In this document: in pieces, positions 27,904-37,650 of the stretch
How positions within the stretch are numbered: the first letter of the stretch is position 1
Layout: every line of letters begins with the position of its first letter
From: an uncultured Eubacteriales bacterium
Lineage (GTDB): Bacteria > Bacillota > Clostridia > Oscillospirales > CAG-272
Assembly (NCBI GenBank): GCA_902491535.1
Contig: CABUHS010000010.1
Coordinates: 11,003 to 75,002, forward strand
Direction: 5' to 3'
Length of the DNA: 64,000 nucleotides
Notes under the pieces: generated by a model
Told to the model about the DNA's origin: nothing
The model's input: the letters and a program-made list of their open reading frames with translations, nothing else
Databases searched by the model: none
Position numbers and translations under genes: made by a program

Positions 27904-29107
27904 TGGCTGTAACAGATAAAAGGCCGCCGTTTGAAGCACTCGGCGGAAAAACGCCGGAGGAGCTGTTTTCGGAGCTTCCTACACCCTGCTATATTATAGA
28001 TGAAGGTCAGCTTCATAAAAACGGAAGAATTCTTGCGTCTGTTGCCGAAAATACGGGTTGCAAAATACTGCTTGCACAAAAGGCATTCTCAAACTATGAC
28101 TTTTATCCCCTTTTATCCGATTATCTTGCGGGAACAGAGGCAAGCGGTTTTTTTGAAGCGCGGCTCGGTGCGGAAGAAATGCCCGGAAAAGAAGTTCATG
28201 TATTCTGTGCGGCATATACGGACAGCGACTTTGATTCGATTCTGAATTATGCAGATCATATAGTATTCAATTCTCCGGGACAGCTGAAAAGATTCGGAGC
28301 CAAAGCAAAAAAATGCAAAAAAAACATAGGTCTCAGAATCAATCCCGAATGTTCAACCCAGGAAGGCCATGAGATATATGATCCGTGTTCAGCGGGAAGC
28401 AGACTCGGTACTACACGTGAACAATGGGATATTCAAATGACTGATGAAACGGTGTCTATGCTGGACGGTCTGCACTTTCATACGCTTTGCGAGCAGGATG
28501 CAGATGCACTGGAGACAACGCTTAAGGCAGTCGAAGAAAAATTCGGCGATATTCTTCCGAAAATGAAATGGCTCAATATGGGCGGAGGTCATCATATTAC
28601 GCGCGACGGATACGACATACAGACGCTCGAAAAATCATAAGCGCAAAGCAAAAGTGGAATACCGAAATTTACCTTGAGCCGGGAGAGGCATGCGCTCTGA
28701 ACGCAGGATATCTTGCATGCCGCGTTCTTGACATTGTAAAAAACGGAAAATTCCGCATTGCCGTACTCAATACAAGCGCTGCATGCCACATGCCCGATGT
28801 TATCGAAATGCCGTATATGCCTCCGTTATACGGAGCAATGGAGGGAAGTGTGTCTCAGTACGTTTACCGCCTCGGAGGACCTACCTGTCTTGCAGGAGAT
28901 ATCATCGGAGATTACAGCTTTGACTGCGAACTTAAAACCGGAGATCTTTTGCTGTTTGGCGATATGGCTATCTACTCAACCTGCAAAACCAATACTTTTA
29001 ACGGAATGCCTTTGCCGAATATATGGAAAAGAACTGTAAACGGACGGCTTGAACAGTTGACAGATTTCGGATACGACGATTTTAAAATGAGACTCGGAAG
29101 AATTTGA
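27903..29107 (+). pseudogene. nspC: Carboxynorspermidine decarboxylase, frameshifted
   Basis: This fold-type III (alanine-racemase-like) PLP decarboxylase converts carboxy(nor)spermidine to (nor)spermidine. The start ATG overlaps the stop of the preceding gene (TGATG). TPCYIIDEGQLHKN and KILLAQKAFSNYDFYP hold the PLP lysine; NMGGGHHITRDGYD and EIYLEPGEACALNAGY are the later signatures. Translation from 27903 ends at 28640, while the C-terminal half continues in another frame to 29107. Adding one A to the five-A run at 28630-28634 gives TLEKIISAKQKWNTEIYLEPG and restores ~401 residues. All motifs are intact otherwise, so the break is recent or an error. Confidence 0.88.
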
Positions 29108-29217
29108 TTAAATAAATTCTTTATATGTCATGACTCTGATAAAAAGTATATCTGAATTATTTCTTACAATTATAGTAAGAATCAGGCGGGTGCCCCGGAA
29201 CCTTGTTGTTTCACAAT

Positions 29218-29255
29218 AAAAATCCTGAACTATATATTATAGCTCAGGATTTTTG
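29218..29255. terminator. Bidirectional terminator between polyamine operon and MATE gene
   Basis: AAAAATCCTGA(A)CTATA and TATAG(C)TCAGGATTTTT form a long symmetric stem between the convergent nspC and MATE genes. Confidence 0.85.
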
Positions 29256-29275
29256 TTTTATATTTTTACCGTTTT

Positions 29276-30685
29276 TTATTTAATATCATTATTTTCGGTA
29301 ACATTCTTTCTTCCGATCGAGCGCATAAACGATACTGTAAGCACAATAACAACAATTGCAGCTACAAAATCGGCTATCGGGGCAGCAAAGAGTATACCTT
29401 CGATTCCGAAAAATACAGGAAGAATTAAAATAAGCGGAATGAAGCAAATAATATCGCGTATAAGAGAAGCAAGTACCGCCTGAACAGGTTTTCCGGACGC
29501 CTGGAAGAAGATCGAAGTCATTTTTATTGTGCATGTAAGTACGACAAGAGAAAGGAAAATGCGAAATGTTTTCTCGGCAAAAATCCAATAATCGTCGGGA
29601 TTCGGAATGTTAGTCGGATTTCCGAAAATACCTACAACCGCTCTCGGCGCGAATTCAAAAAGTGCAGTTGATGCAAGTCCGATAACAAGGGTACATGTCA
29701 GAATACTAAAATACAGTTTTCTGACTCTGCCGTAATTTTGGGCGCCCATATTATATCCGATAATCGGCTGACATCCGAGTACAATTCCGACAACAAGATT
29801 TATTACAACGGTAAATACCTTGCTCTCAATTCCGATAATTGCAATCGGAATATCAACGCCGTACTGTGATACAGCACCGTATTTCGCAAGCATGATATTG
29901 CACACTAAAGATATTATAACAATAGTCATCTGAGTAATAAACGACGACGCTCCAAGCTTCAGTGCATTACCGAACGCTTTAAAGTCAGGTATAAAGCTTT
30001 TAAGCGTAAGCTTAAACGTCTTTGTACGGAAGAAGTAAACAAAGCTGATAACAAACGAAACGCACTGTCCGATGATCGTTGCAAGCGCCGCGCCTGTCAT
30101 TCCGCGGTGTAAAACAAAAATGAATACCGGATCGAGAATAATATTTGTAATAGCACCGGTAAGCATTGAAGCCATCGACCATGCAGGACTTCCGTCCGCA
30201 CGTATAACTGCATTCATCATATTCATCAACATATAGATCGGGAAAAACATAAGAATGATATTGAAATATTCAACAGCCATACCTATGCTGTTTTCAGATG
30301 CGCCGAACAATGTTAAAAGCTGAGTTTTGATCGGAAAGAACACAGCCATAAGTACAATACTTGCCAAAAGAGTGATTGAAATTCCTGTTCCGATAGCCTT
30401 ATGTGCAGACCCCGTATCCTTTCTTCCCTGACATATGTTCAGATAAGCGGCACAGCCGTCGCCAAAGCACCATGCAAATGCCTGAGCAATAATAAATATC
30501 GGGAATACAACACCGGTCGCCGCATTTCCGAGTGTACTCAGTTCACTGTTGCCTATAAATATCTGGTCTACAATATTGTAAAGTGCGCTGACTAAAAGAG
30601 AGAGTACACAGGGAATCGAAAATTTAAGCATAAGCTTTGGGATTTTCTCCGTTCCCAATATTCCACCTGCTTCTGATTGATTCAT
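29276..30685 (-). CDS. MATE family efflux transporter
   Basis: This ~469-residue twelve-helix cation-coupled exporter could remove drugs or metabolites. I chose the ATG at 30685 (MNQSEAGGILGTEKIP) because AGGAGG stands 8 bp upstream; the frame stays open further 5' but without an RBS. Family segments include LMLKFSIPCVLSLLVSALYNIVDQIFIG at the first helix and GVVFPIFIIAQAFAWCFGDGCAAYLN, with a repeat-related VVNLVVGIVLGCQPIIGYNMGA in the second half. It is monocistronic, and its own leader contains an attenuator-like hairpin. Confidence 0.92.
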   Translation of the reverse strand: MNQSEAGGILGTEKIPKLMLKFSIPCVLSLLVSALYNIVDQIFIGNSELSTLGNAATGVVFPIFIIAQAFAWCFGDGCAAYLNICQGRKDTGSAHKAIGTGISITLLASIVLMAVFFPIKTQLLTLFGASENSIGMAVEYFNIILMFFPIYMLMNMMNAVIRADGSPAWSMASMLTGAITNIILDPVFIFVLHRGMTGAALATIIGQCVSFVISFVYFFRTKTFKLTLKSFIPDFKAFGNALKLGASSFITQMTIVIISLVCNIMLAKYGAVSQYGVDIPIAIIGIESKVFTVVINLVVGIVLGCQPIIGYNMGAQNYGRVRKLYFSILTCTLVIGLASTALFEFAPRAVVGIFGNPTNIPNPDDYWIFAEKTFRIFLSLVVLTCTIKMTSIFFQASGKPVQAVLASLIRDIICFIPLILILPVFFGIEGILFAAPIADFVAAIVVIVLTVSFMRSIGRKNVTENNDIK

Positions 30686-30764
30686 AAAATCCTCCTGAAA
30701 AATTAAATAATTCGGAGTCTTTATCAGAGAGAAAGCTGCCTGAAAACTACGAAGAACAAAAAAG

Positions 30765-30797
30765 AAAAGCACAGAATCGCCGTGATTCTACGCTTTT
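30765..30797 (-). promoter_or_regulatory. Attenuator-like hairpin in the MATE leader
   Basis: AAAAGC-AC-AGAATC (30765-30778) pairs with GATTCT-AC-GCTTTT (30784-30797). On the minus strand the stem is followed by CTTTTCTTTTTTG, a U tract. It lies between the promoter and the start codon, so it should end most transcripts unless a signal prevents folding. Confidence 0.6.
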
Positions 30798-30815
30798 AAG
30801 CTGTTCGACAAGATT

Positions 30816-30844
30816 ATTATATCAAATTCCGGACAATTTGTCAA
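30816..30844 (-). promoter_or_regulatory. Consensus promoter for the MATE gene
   Basis: On the minus strand TTGACA (30839-30844), a 17-bp spacer and TATAAT (30816-30821): both hexamers are perfect. The first hairpin arm begins only ~20 nt after the expected start of transcription. Confidence 0.85.
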
Positions 30845-31087
30845 GGCAAACCTGTATATAAAAAATTTAACGGCCGATTTCTAAGAAGACGTGAACTGCA
30901 CATCCGGCACACGGTCTATTTCATACGCCGTCCTATTCTTATACAAAAGGGACAGAGGCGTTATTTCCCTCGGCATCGAATTTTGCTGTTAATTGTGAAA
31001 ACACTTTTCTTGCCACGCGCGCACCCAGTACAAATAGTATTCCGTTTTTCGGGTACACTATTCTGTATAAAGAAACGGGGTGTTTGA

Positions 31088-33079
31088 ATGGCAAACAGAC
31101 TTTCAAATGAAAAATCACCGTATCTCTTGCAGCATAAGGACAATCCCGTAAACTGGTATCCTTGGTGCAGAGACGCTTTTGAAAAAGCTGATGCGGAAGA
31201 TAAACCTATCTTTTTGAGTATCGGTTATTCTACTTGTCACTGGTGCCATGTGATGGCGCATGAATCCTTTGAGGATAACGAAATTGCTGAATTACTTGAT
31301 GATTATGTGTGTATCAAAGTCGACCGTGAAGAACGGCCTGATATTGATTCTGTCTATATGTCGGTTTGCCAGGCGCTGACAGGATCGGGCGGTTGGCCCC
31401 TGACGATTTTTATGACACCGAAGCAGAAACCGTTTTTTGCCGGAACCTATTTCCCTAAAACGAACAGATACGGTCAGCAGGGACTTTCCGATCTGCTTCG
31501 GCAGATTTCATATCTTTGGAGAGAAGAACGCGATAAACTTTTGGATTCAAGTGAAAAAATCATATCTGTACTAAAGCAGGTTCGCTCGTCGGAGTCGAGC
31601 GAACCTGACAAAACTATTCTGCATCGAGGGTATAGTTTGCTCTCACGATCCTTTGACCCTTACTTTGGCGGATTCGGTATAGCTCCGAAATTTCCGACTC
31701 CGCATAATCTGCTCTTTTTGATGCGACTGTATGAAGCAGAGAAGAAACCGGAAGCTCTGCAAATGGCTGAAATTACATTGCAGTCAATGGCACGCGGCGG
31801 GATATTCGATCATATCGGCGGCGGTTTTTCGCGTTATTCTACTGACCAAAAGTGGCTTGTTCCTCACTTTGAGAAAATGCTGTACGACAATGCATTGCTG
31901 ATATTAGCATATTTGGAAGCGTATCAGCTTACTAAAAATTCATTTTATGCCGATGTTGCCAGGCGGACTTCTGACTATATTTTGGATGAACTGACCGATC
32001 AAAGCGGCGGTTTTTATTGCGGACAGGACGCGGACAGCGACGGTATTGAGGGGAAATATTATGTTTTTACCCCTGATGAGGTTTTAAGAGTACTCGGAGA
32101 AAAAGACGGAATGAAATTCTGTGCGGAATATGGTATTACACAGCGCGGCAATTTTGAAGGAAAAAATATTCCGAACCGGATAGGAAAATCAGATAAATCA
32201 TGGGATGAGGGTGATCCCCGTTTGAAGAATCTCTGTGAATACAGAAAAGCGAGAACACGCCTTCACCTTGACAACAAAATTTTGCTTTCATGGAATGCAT
32301 GGGCGATCATCGCACTGACAAGAGCCGGATTGATTCTTGACGATTTACGATATACGAGTGCCGCGGTAAAAGCTCAAAAATTTATCCGTGAAAAAATGAC
32401 AGATGAAAACAATCGGCTTTTTCTTCGTTACTGTGACAGAGAAGCTGCCAATAACGGTCAGCTTGACGATTACGCCGTATATGCGCTTGCCCTGACTGAG
32501 TTATACCGCTCTACATTTGAGGTCGGCTATCTGAATGAGGCGGTACTTCGAACAAGGCAGATGATAGATTTGTTTGAAGATAGAGGGAGCGGAGGATATT
32601 ATCTGACCGCTCATGACTCTGAAGCGCTGATTACACGTCCAAAAGAGACCTATGACGGAGCGATCCCCTCCGGAAACTCTGTTGTTGAGATGGTATTAGA
32701 AACGCTTGCATCACTCACGGGTGAAACGTTATTTTGTGAAGCGGCAGACCGTCAGCACAGGTTTATGGCGGGACAGATCAAGGAATATCCGGCGGCGCAT
32801 TGCTTCTCTTTGATGGCAATGACAAAAGCACTTTACCCGCACAGAGAGCTGATTTGTGCAGGATCCGAAGTACCGGAAGAGCTTTACGCCTATTTGAGGG
32901 AGTACCCGGCGCACGACCTGAGTATATTGTTCAAGTCAGAGGAAAACGGAACGGCGCTGTCGATAGCCGCGCCGTTTACAGCAGATTATCCTGTATCCGG
33001 AAATACTGTATGGTATCTTTGCGAAAACGGAACCTGTCATGCTCCGCAGACAGACTTTGATAAACTTAATTTATCCTAA
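31088..33079 (+). CDS. YyaL-type thioredoxin-domain protein (DUF255 / SSP411 family)
   Basis: This 663-residue cytosolic protein has an N-terminal thioredoxin-like DUF255 domain (ANRLSNEKSPYLLQHKDNPVNWYPW, then GYSTCHWCHVMAHESFED with a CHWCH motif and KVDREERPDID) and a C-terminal alpha/alpha-barrel like N-acylglucosamine 2-epimerases (GGGFSRYSTDQKWLVPHFEKMLYDNALL). Length is usual for the family (~650-690). The biochemical role is not established in bacteria. It is followed closely by a 9-codon ORF and an FAD oxidoreductase. Confidence 0.9.
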   Translation: MANRLSNEKSPYLLQHKDNPVNWYPWCRDAFEKADAEDKPIFLSIGYSTCHWCHVMAHESFEDNEIAELLDDYVCIKVDREERPDIDSVYMSVCQALTGSGGWPLTIFMTPKQKPFFAGTYFPKTNRYGQQGLSDLLRQISYLWREERDKLLDSSEKIISVLKQVRSSESSEPDKTILHRGYSLLSRSFDPYFGGFGIAPKFPTPHNLLFLMRLYEAEKKPEALQMAEITLQSMARGGIFDHIGGGFSRYSTDQKWLVPHFEKMLYDNALLILAYLEAYQLTKNSFYADVARRTSDYILDELTDQSGGFYCGQDADSDGIEGKYYVFTPDEVLRVLGEKDGMKFCAEYGITQRGNFEGKNIPNRIGKSDKSWDEGDPRLKNLCEYRKARTRLHLDNKILLSWNAWAIIALTRAGLILDDLRYTSAAVKAQKFIREKMTDENNRLFLRYCDREAANNGQLDDYAVYALALTELYRSTFEVGYLNEAVLRTRQMIDLFEDRGSGGYYLTAHDSEALITRPKETYDGAIPSGNSVVEMVLETLASLTGETLFCEAADRQHRFMAGQIKEYPAAHCFSLMAMTKALYPHRELICAGSEVPEELYAYLREYPAHDLSILFKSEENGTALSIAAPFTADYPVSGNTVWYLCENGTCHAPQTDFDKLNLS

Positions 33080-33093
33080 AGGAGCGAAAATTT

Positions 33094-33123
33094 ATGAAAG
33101 AAATTGATTGTGGTATATTATGA
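33094..33123 (+). CDS. 9-residue upstream ORF coupled to the FAD oxidoreductase
   Basis: A short ORF, MKEIDCGIL, has a good RBS (AAAGGAG ~8 bp upstream). Its stop overlaps the ATG of the next gene (ATGA at 33120). It could provide translational coupling, act as a leader peptide, or be the scar of a deleted gene. It is visible only as an ORF with RBS; expression is unproven. Confidence 0.4.
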   Translation: MKEIDCGIL

Positions 33124-34466
33124 GCGGTAAATATGATGTCATTGTGGTAGGGGCAGGTCTTGCGGGATTGTCATGTGCCTATGAACTTTCTGCAAAAGGG
33201 AAAAGAGTATTGGTTCTTGAAGCTCACGGATATGCAGGCGGCAGAGCATCTTCCTTTAATGATAACGGTATGGGGGTCGAATCGGGACTTCACCGATATA
33301 TAGGGTACTATTCGGCATTGCCAAGGCTTTTGAAAAATTGCGGGGTGAAAATAGAAGATATCGTTACATGGGAGGAGAAAGCCGACATTATTGTTAAGAA
33401 TAAAAACCAAAAGCTTGTCCTTGGCTTGGCACCCTTTTTTGCTCCTGTAAAAACACTCAGAGGGATTCTTGGAAATAAAGATATTTTGACAGTTCGCGAT
33501 AAGCTGTCGTTAGTCCCTTTTTTCGTCAGTGGTTTTCTGAGTTATATGTTTTGTAATAAACTTGATAATTTTTCGGTCAGTGAATATGCTTGCAGAAAAG
33601 GTGTTTCTGAAAAAAGCAAACGCTTGATCCTTGAACCCCTGAGCAGCGGTATCTTCTTTTTACCGCCTGAAAATTATTCTGCCTATGCATTTTTCGGTTT
33701 GTTTGCACCTGCAATTCCAAAGTTTTATAAAATGCGGATAGGTGCTTTTCTTGGCGGTATGACCGATGTAATGTGCAGCCCTATCGTAAGAAAAATTGAG
33801 GAGCTTGGCGGAAAAATATCCTATCACACTCCTGTTAAAAGCGTTATAAGCAAGAATGACAGAGTAATAGGAGTAAAATCGGAGAATGGGAATGTATACA
33901 GTGCAGATCAGATCGTAATTGCTTCAACACTTTCCTCGGCAAAGAAAATTTTAACGCCGCTAAAGAACAGAGAATGTCTGAAAAACTTTTTTTCTTTAAA
34001 GACGATGTCGGCCTGCACTATCCAATTTGAATTGAAAAGACCGGCGCTCGAAAAGGATATTACAGCTTTCGGACCGTCAACCGATGCGGTAAGCTTTGCA
34101 GAGCAGTCACGTTCGACCTTCAGAGGAAAAAAAGGACGTCTGTCGGTCATTTTAGGCAATGCCGGGGAGTATTGTAAAAAATCACCGCAGGATATTTTAA
34201 AGACGGTTGTTCATCAGTTAGGTGAACTCGGTATTAATATCAGTGACAGTATTGTAAGTTATAGAAAAATTGCAGAGGAAGATGAATTTTATTCGTTGGA
34301 TAAAGGCAATCAGCATCTGAGACCAAAGCAGAAAACAGGAATTAAAGGTTTGACACTTGCGGGAGATTACACACTCACTTCTTCTTTTGCAACAATGGAG
34401 GGCGCCGTTCTGTCAGGCAAAAAAGCGGCTAAAGAGGTTCTGATCAATATCGGTAACTTGAGATAA
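33120..34466 (+). CDS. FAD-dependent oxidoreductase (phytoene desaturase / protoporphyrinogen oxidase-like)
   Basis: This ~448-residue flavoprotein begins at the ATG of MSGKYDVIVVGAGLAGLSCAYELSA, the dinucleotide-binding GxGxxG, followed by VLVLEAHGYAGGRASSF, typical of amine-oxidase/phytoene-desaturase-like enzymes. The C-terminal LTLAGDYTLTSSFATMEGAVLSGKKAA closes the FAD fold. A TTG 12 bp upstream is an alternative start. No carotenoid or haem gene is nearby, so the substrate is unknown. Confidence 0.85.
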   Translation: MSGKYDVIVVGAGLAGLSCAYELSAKGKRVLVLEAHGYAGGRASSFNDNGMGVESGLHRYIGYYSALPRLLKNCGVKIEDIVTWEEKADIIVKNKNQKLVLGLAPFFAPVKTLRGILGNKDILTVRDKLSLVPFFVSGFLSYMFCNKLDNFSVSEYACRKGVSEKSKRLILEPLSSGIFFLPPENYSAYAFFGLFAPAIPKFYKMRIGAFLGGMTDVMCSPIVRKIEELGGKISYHTPVKSVISKNDRVIGVKSENGNVYSADQIVIASTLSSAKKILTPLKNRECLKNFFSLKTMSACTIQFELKRPALEKDITAFGPSTDAVSFAEQSRSTFRGKKGRLSVILGNAGEYCKKSPQDILKTVVHQLGELGINISDSIVSYRKIAEEDEFYSLDKGNQHLRPKQKTGIKGLTLAGDYTLTSSFATMEGAVLSGKKAAKEVLINIGNLR

Positions 34467-34590
34467 TTTAGTTTTTGAAAAATGATTCGGTATAAATTAG
34501 ATGAATATCTTTTGAATTGAGCAATGAAAGCTTTCTGTCGGATAGCAGAGATTCGCTTTAAATGTCAGCTACTTATTTTGTAACTGAATT

Positions 34591-34622
34591 AAAAAACTAC
34601 AAGTTTCAACTTGTAGTTTTTT
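34591..34622. terminator. Terminator after the FAD oxidoreductase
   Basis: AAAAAACTACAAGTT and AACTTGTAGTTTTTT form a perfect stem around a tiny loop, with A and T tracts on both sides. Confidence 0.85.
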
Positions 34623-34737
34623 GTCGGTGGGCTACGAAAATATATTTCACTTTCAATGCGTGCCCTTGAACCATTACATGGTTTTAGTCAAACAACTCTA
34701 TCGTTTCTGAACATTAATTTTATTTTCGTAAACGATG

Positions 34738-35880
34738 TTATATCTTTAAATTGCATATATTTTCGTACAGGTCTTGAAAGCGTTTGTATTTACTAAGCGG
34801 TTGTATTTCCTCGGCTGATAATTTTTCAATCAGTCTGTTCTTTATTGTTGACTTAGTGGTACACGCGGTCAATTCGCTTTCCTGTACCAATGGTGATTTC
34901 ATTAGCGAGTTATGTGTGATTACATTACCTGCGCAACGTTCAATCAAATTCAGATAATACATGATGGAGTTTTCAACGGCGTTCATGGCTTGGTCAGTAT
35001 CGCCGATTGCCAAATATGCCTGAGCTAGCAGGATATAACAATCACCAGAATCAAAATCGTGATACGGCGGGTGATAACATTCCTTGAAGATCACTTTCAG
35101 GATATTCAAGAATGTTTGATATACATCGATCGCGTTGTTGTATTTCCCGGTTTTATAATATGCCTTTCCCAATCGGACTGTATTGTTCTCAAGTGTTTGT
35201 AGAGCATAGTCGATATCACTACACAGACATGTGATTTCGCGTGCATGATTTCCCATATATTCGTTTACTTTTGCCATATTGGAATATAGGGTGAGATCTG
35301 TACGTGCTGGAAAATTTAGAGCCTCGACAGTTGCTTTATCATACCTGCCTTCCGATGAATATAAAAATATCAGAGCCTGACGCGCATTCATAATGTCCGA
35401 TATATTTTTTGAGTATGATATAATAAGATTTGCCTGTCGGATAGTTTCATCGCAAATTTCTTTTGCGCGTTCGGCGGAGTACAGATAACTGTTTTCGGGC
35501 AGAGCCAGTGCAAGACCGAGCCGGATACAGTTATTCAACAGAATCATATTATTCGGGTATTTTTTTAACCCCTCAATCATCATATCATATGCGTGCAGAT
35601 AAGTGTCCTGTTTACCGTATTCTTTTATTGCATCTGCTTTTTGAACGATTCTCAACGCTTCGTCATTTTCGCTTGCCCCCTCGATTCCGAACAAAATATC
35701 TGTGCTTACACCGAAAACGCTCGCTAGCGGTATAATCTGTGAAATATCCGGTAGGCCGGTTTCATTTTCCCATTTCGATACCGCTTGCGCGGTTACATTA
35801 AGTTGTTCGGCTAATTCATCCTGTGTCAGATTTCTTTCCTTGCGAAGTTTTTTTATTGTTTGTCCTATGGAATTAGTCAT
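34738..35880 (-). CDS. XRE-family transcriptional regulator with TPR-like C-terminus
   Basis: This 380-residue protein starts with a helix-turn-helix domain (GQTIKKLRKERNLTQDELAEQLNVTAQAVSKWE, ~residues 6-40). About 300 residues of helical repeats follow (for example NNTVRLGKAYYKTGKYNNAIDVYQTF and CYILLAQAYLAIGDTDQAM), which resemble TPR units that bind a peptide or protein ligand. Similar Rgg/PlcR-like architectures sense peptides, but that role here is inference. GGAGG precedes the ATG. Confidence 0.85.
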   Translation of the reverse strand: MTNSIGQTIKKLRKERNLTQDELAEQLNVTAQAVSKWENETGLPDISQIIPLASVFGVSTDILFGIEGASENDEALRIVQKADAIKEYGKQDTYLHAYDMMIEGLKKYPNNMILLNNCIRLGLALALPENSYLYSAERAKEICDETIRQANLIISYSKNISDIMNARQALIFLYSSEGRYDKATVEALNFPARTDLTLYSNMAKVNEYMGNHAREITCLCSDIDYALQTLENNTVRLGKAYYKTGKYNNAIDVYQTFLNILKVIFKECYHPPYHDFDSGDCYILLAQAYLAIGDTDQAMNAVENSIMYYLNLIERCAGNVITHNSLMKSPLVQESELTACTTKSTIKNRLIEKLSAEEIQPLSKYKRFQDLYENICNLKI

Positions 35881-35937
35881 TGTTTTTCCTCCATCAATTA
35901 TAATTTCTGTACTGTGTCTATATTATAACATAAATCT

Positions 35938-35983
35938 AAGGCGAAGCCTTGTAAGCGGCAAAGCCGATAGGACGTAAGTCCTA
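35938..35983. repeat. Three tandem mini-palindromes
   Basis: AAGGCgaaGCCTT (35938-35950), CGGCaaaGCCG (35956-35966) and TAGGACgtaaGTCCTA (35968-35983) follow one another within 46 bp, just upstream of the XRE-TPR gene. Function is unknown; they may be a REP/MITE-type scar or an operator region. Confidence 0.55.
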
Positions 35984-36135
35984 ATTTATGCTTCAATGTT
36001 CTCTCAGATGTCCAAAGGTTTGCTCAGCAAAGCTTCGGTATACATCGTGAGGTTATTATAACACTCAAACAGCCATATGTGAAGCGACATAAAGGTTAGT
36101 TCAATCCAACGGAGCGTTGTGTTTTGGAAAAAGCA

Positions 36136-36258
36136 TCACATAACTGTATGTAATGCATAGCTGTCAGAACTGTCGACCGGCATGCCGAACTGATACTGCG
36201 TAAGGCTTTTACGTGTTCTAAGTTCATGCAGAAAATTACCAAAACTATAGTCTCTCAT
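36136..36258 (-). pseudogene. Truncated XRE regulator remnant
   Basis: With a good GGAGG RBS, the ATG at 36258 starts MRDYSFGNFLHELRTRKSLTQYQFG, the first helices of an XRE HTH domain, but the frame then diverges and ends after 40 residues. It looks like a decayed regulator. The surrounding 36.26-36.54 kb shows no other gene that I can support. Confidence 0.55.
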
Positions 36259-36538
36259 AATATCCTCCGTTTGCTTGCTGTCTATATTATACAGTAACTT
36301 TAATATCCGTTCAAGATACAAGTTATCTACCGCAAGTAGAAGATATCCTATCAATGATAAGTTTGTTTTGCTGAGATGCTTGGCGAAGGGGTTCAAGCAC
36401 ATAATCTGTCCGATACACCACAAAGTACATGCCAGATACTTGAATAATTTAAACAGATTAATAAAATTTCATTGCTTATTGAAAGTATAGCACCAAAATA
36501 TGATTTTCAGCTGATTGAATACATCCTTTAAATGCAAG

Positions 36539-36580
36539 AAAAACGACAAGCTTCTTTTTATCGAAACTTGTCGTTTTTTG
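36539..36580. terminator. Isolated terminator-like hairpin
   Basis: AAAAACGACAAG pairs with CTTGTCGTTTTTT across a 16-nt loop. It stands between the XRE remnant and the zincin-like gene, with T and A tracts on both sides. Confidence 0.65.
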
Positions 36581-36717
36581 AAAAGGCAGTATAAAATAGA
36601 TGCTTGTCGTGTACAAGTTCAAAACCTTGTGAATTTGTCCTCAAAAATCTAATTTTGATACTATGCGTATTGAAATTAGGCTTTTTATTTTTCTGAAAAG
36701 ACTTAAAATCAAGGTTT

Positions 36718-37650
36718 TTATGGTTTATTGCTTTTACTTAAAATTTCATCTATATTTTGCGTGTAAAATTCTGAGAACGTTACGCCGCTGTTTTCAAACA
36801 CCTTTAACATATCGACAAAATCATCTATAAAAATAAAACTTTCACGTTGACGTTCATATTCAGCAGAGATATCAAATTTGGAAAACAGCATATGGTTTGC
36901 CTCCATAAATCGTATCTGAAACGCCCTGACAAAATATTCGTTTATCACTGCATAATCCACGTTATAACTTTTGGGCATATTCTTGTGAACTTCAAAAAAG
37001 CGTGTGTGATTTTTTAGCAGTTCCTTGTTTGCCTCAACAATCGGATTTACAAAGCAGTGCGCATATTCGTGCGCGATTCCCTTGGCAAAAAAATCAAACA
37101 TCCAGTAAGGCTTGCCGTTTTCATCATAATATGGCATATAGCGAACTGTATAAGCAATTTTCTTTTCTCCCAACGCAATATTAAATCCATAGTTTCCTGC
37201 AATGGGGCATATTATTAAATGAAATTCATTAGCATTACTTTTGAAATAGTTTTCAATATATGATATCCAAGTATCTAAATCACAGGAATTTATGTATTCG
37301 AGTATGCTTGCGTAATATGTGTTTTGTGTATGGAAGAAATCGTCAAAGCAGCTTTCCTCTGCGAATTGCGTCGTTTTTACCGCCCATAAATGCAGTTCGT
37401 GCGAATCATCTTTAAGTATATTTTCCAAATTTAGAATTGCTTTCAGTGGACGGATATGAAAAAAATAATTTTCCGTTATTAATTCCTTCGTGATTTGCAC
37501 TGCGGCATGATCTTTATATGTCTCAAACCAATCGGATATATTTTTTAAATATGTCTTATTATTAAGGCATTGCACGGTCTTTTCCTGTTCACCTGCAAGA
37601 TATAACAAAATTTGTACAAGCTCTATTTGCTTATTTATTTCAGCTTTCAT
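36718..37650 (-). CDS. Zincin-like metallopeptidase (DUF4932-like)
   Basis: This 310-residue protein, without a signal peptide, contains AKGIAHEYAHCFVNPIVE: the HExxH zinc motif within residues ~195-205. It has an upstream helical region and a later HTRFFEVHKNMPKSYNVDYAVINEYFVRAFQIRF segment with a possible third zinc ligand Glu. This pattern resembles DUF4932-type proteins of Firmicutes. Substrate and role are unknown. It is monocistronic; an RBS-like stretch before the ATG is weak. Confidence 0.7.
   Translation of the reverse strand: MKAEINKQIELVQILLYLAGEQEKTVQCLNNKTYLKNISDWFETYKDHAAVQITKELITENYFFHIRPLKAILNLENILKDDSHELHLWAVKTTQFAEESCFDDFFHTQNTYYASILEYINSCDLDTWISYIENYFKSNANEFHLIICPIAGNYGFNIALGEKKIAYTVRYMPYYDENGKPYWMFDFFAKGIAHEYAHCFVNPIVEANKELLKNHTRFFEVHKNMPKSYNVDYAVINEYFVRAFQIRFMEANHMLFSKFDISAEYERQRESFIFIDDFVDMLKVFENSGVTFSEFYTQNIDEILSKSNKP

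Noticed and set aside
28620..28645. Programmed -1 frameshift site in nspC
   Set aside because: The A5 run is not arranged as a canonical X XXY YYZ slippery heptamer in the zero frame and no stimulatory structure is evident; error or mutation is simpler.
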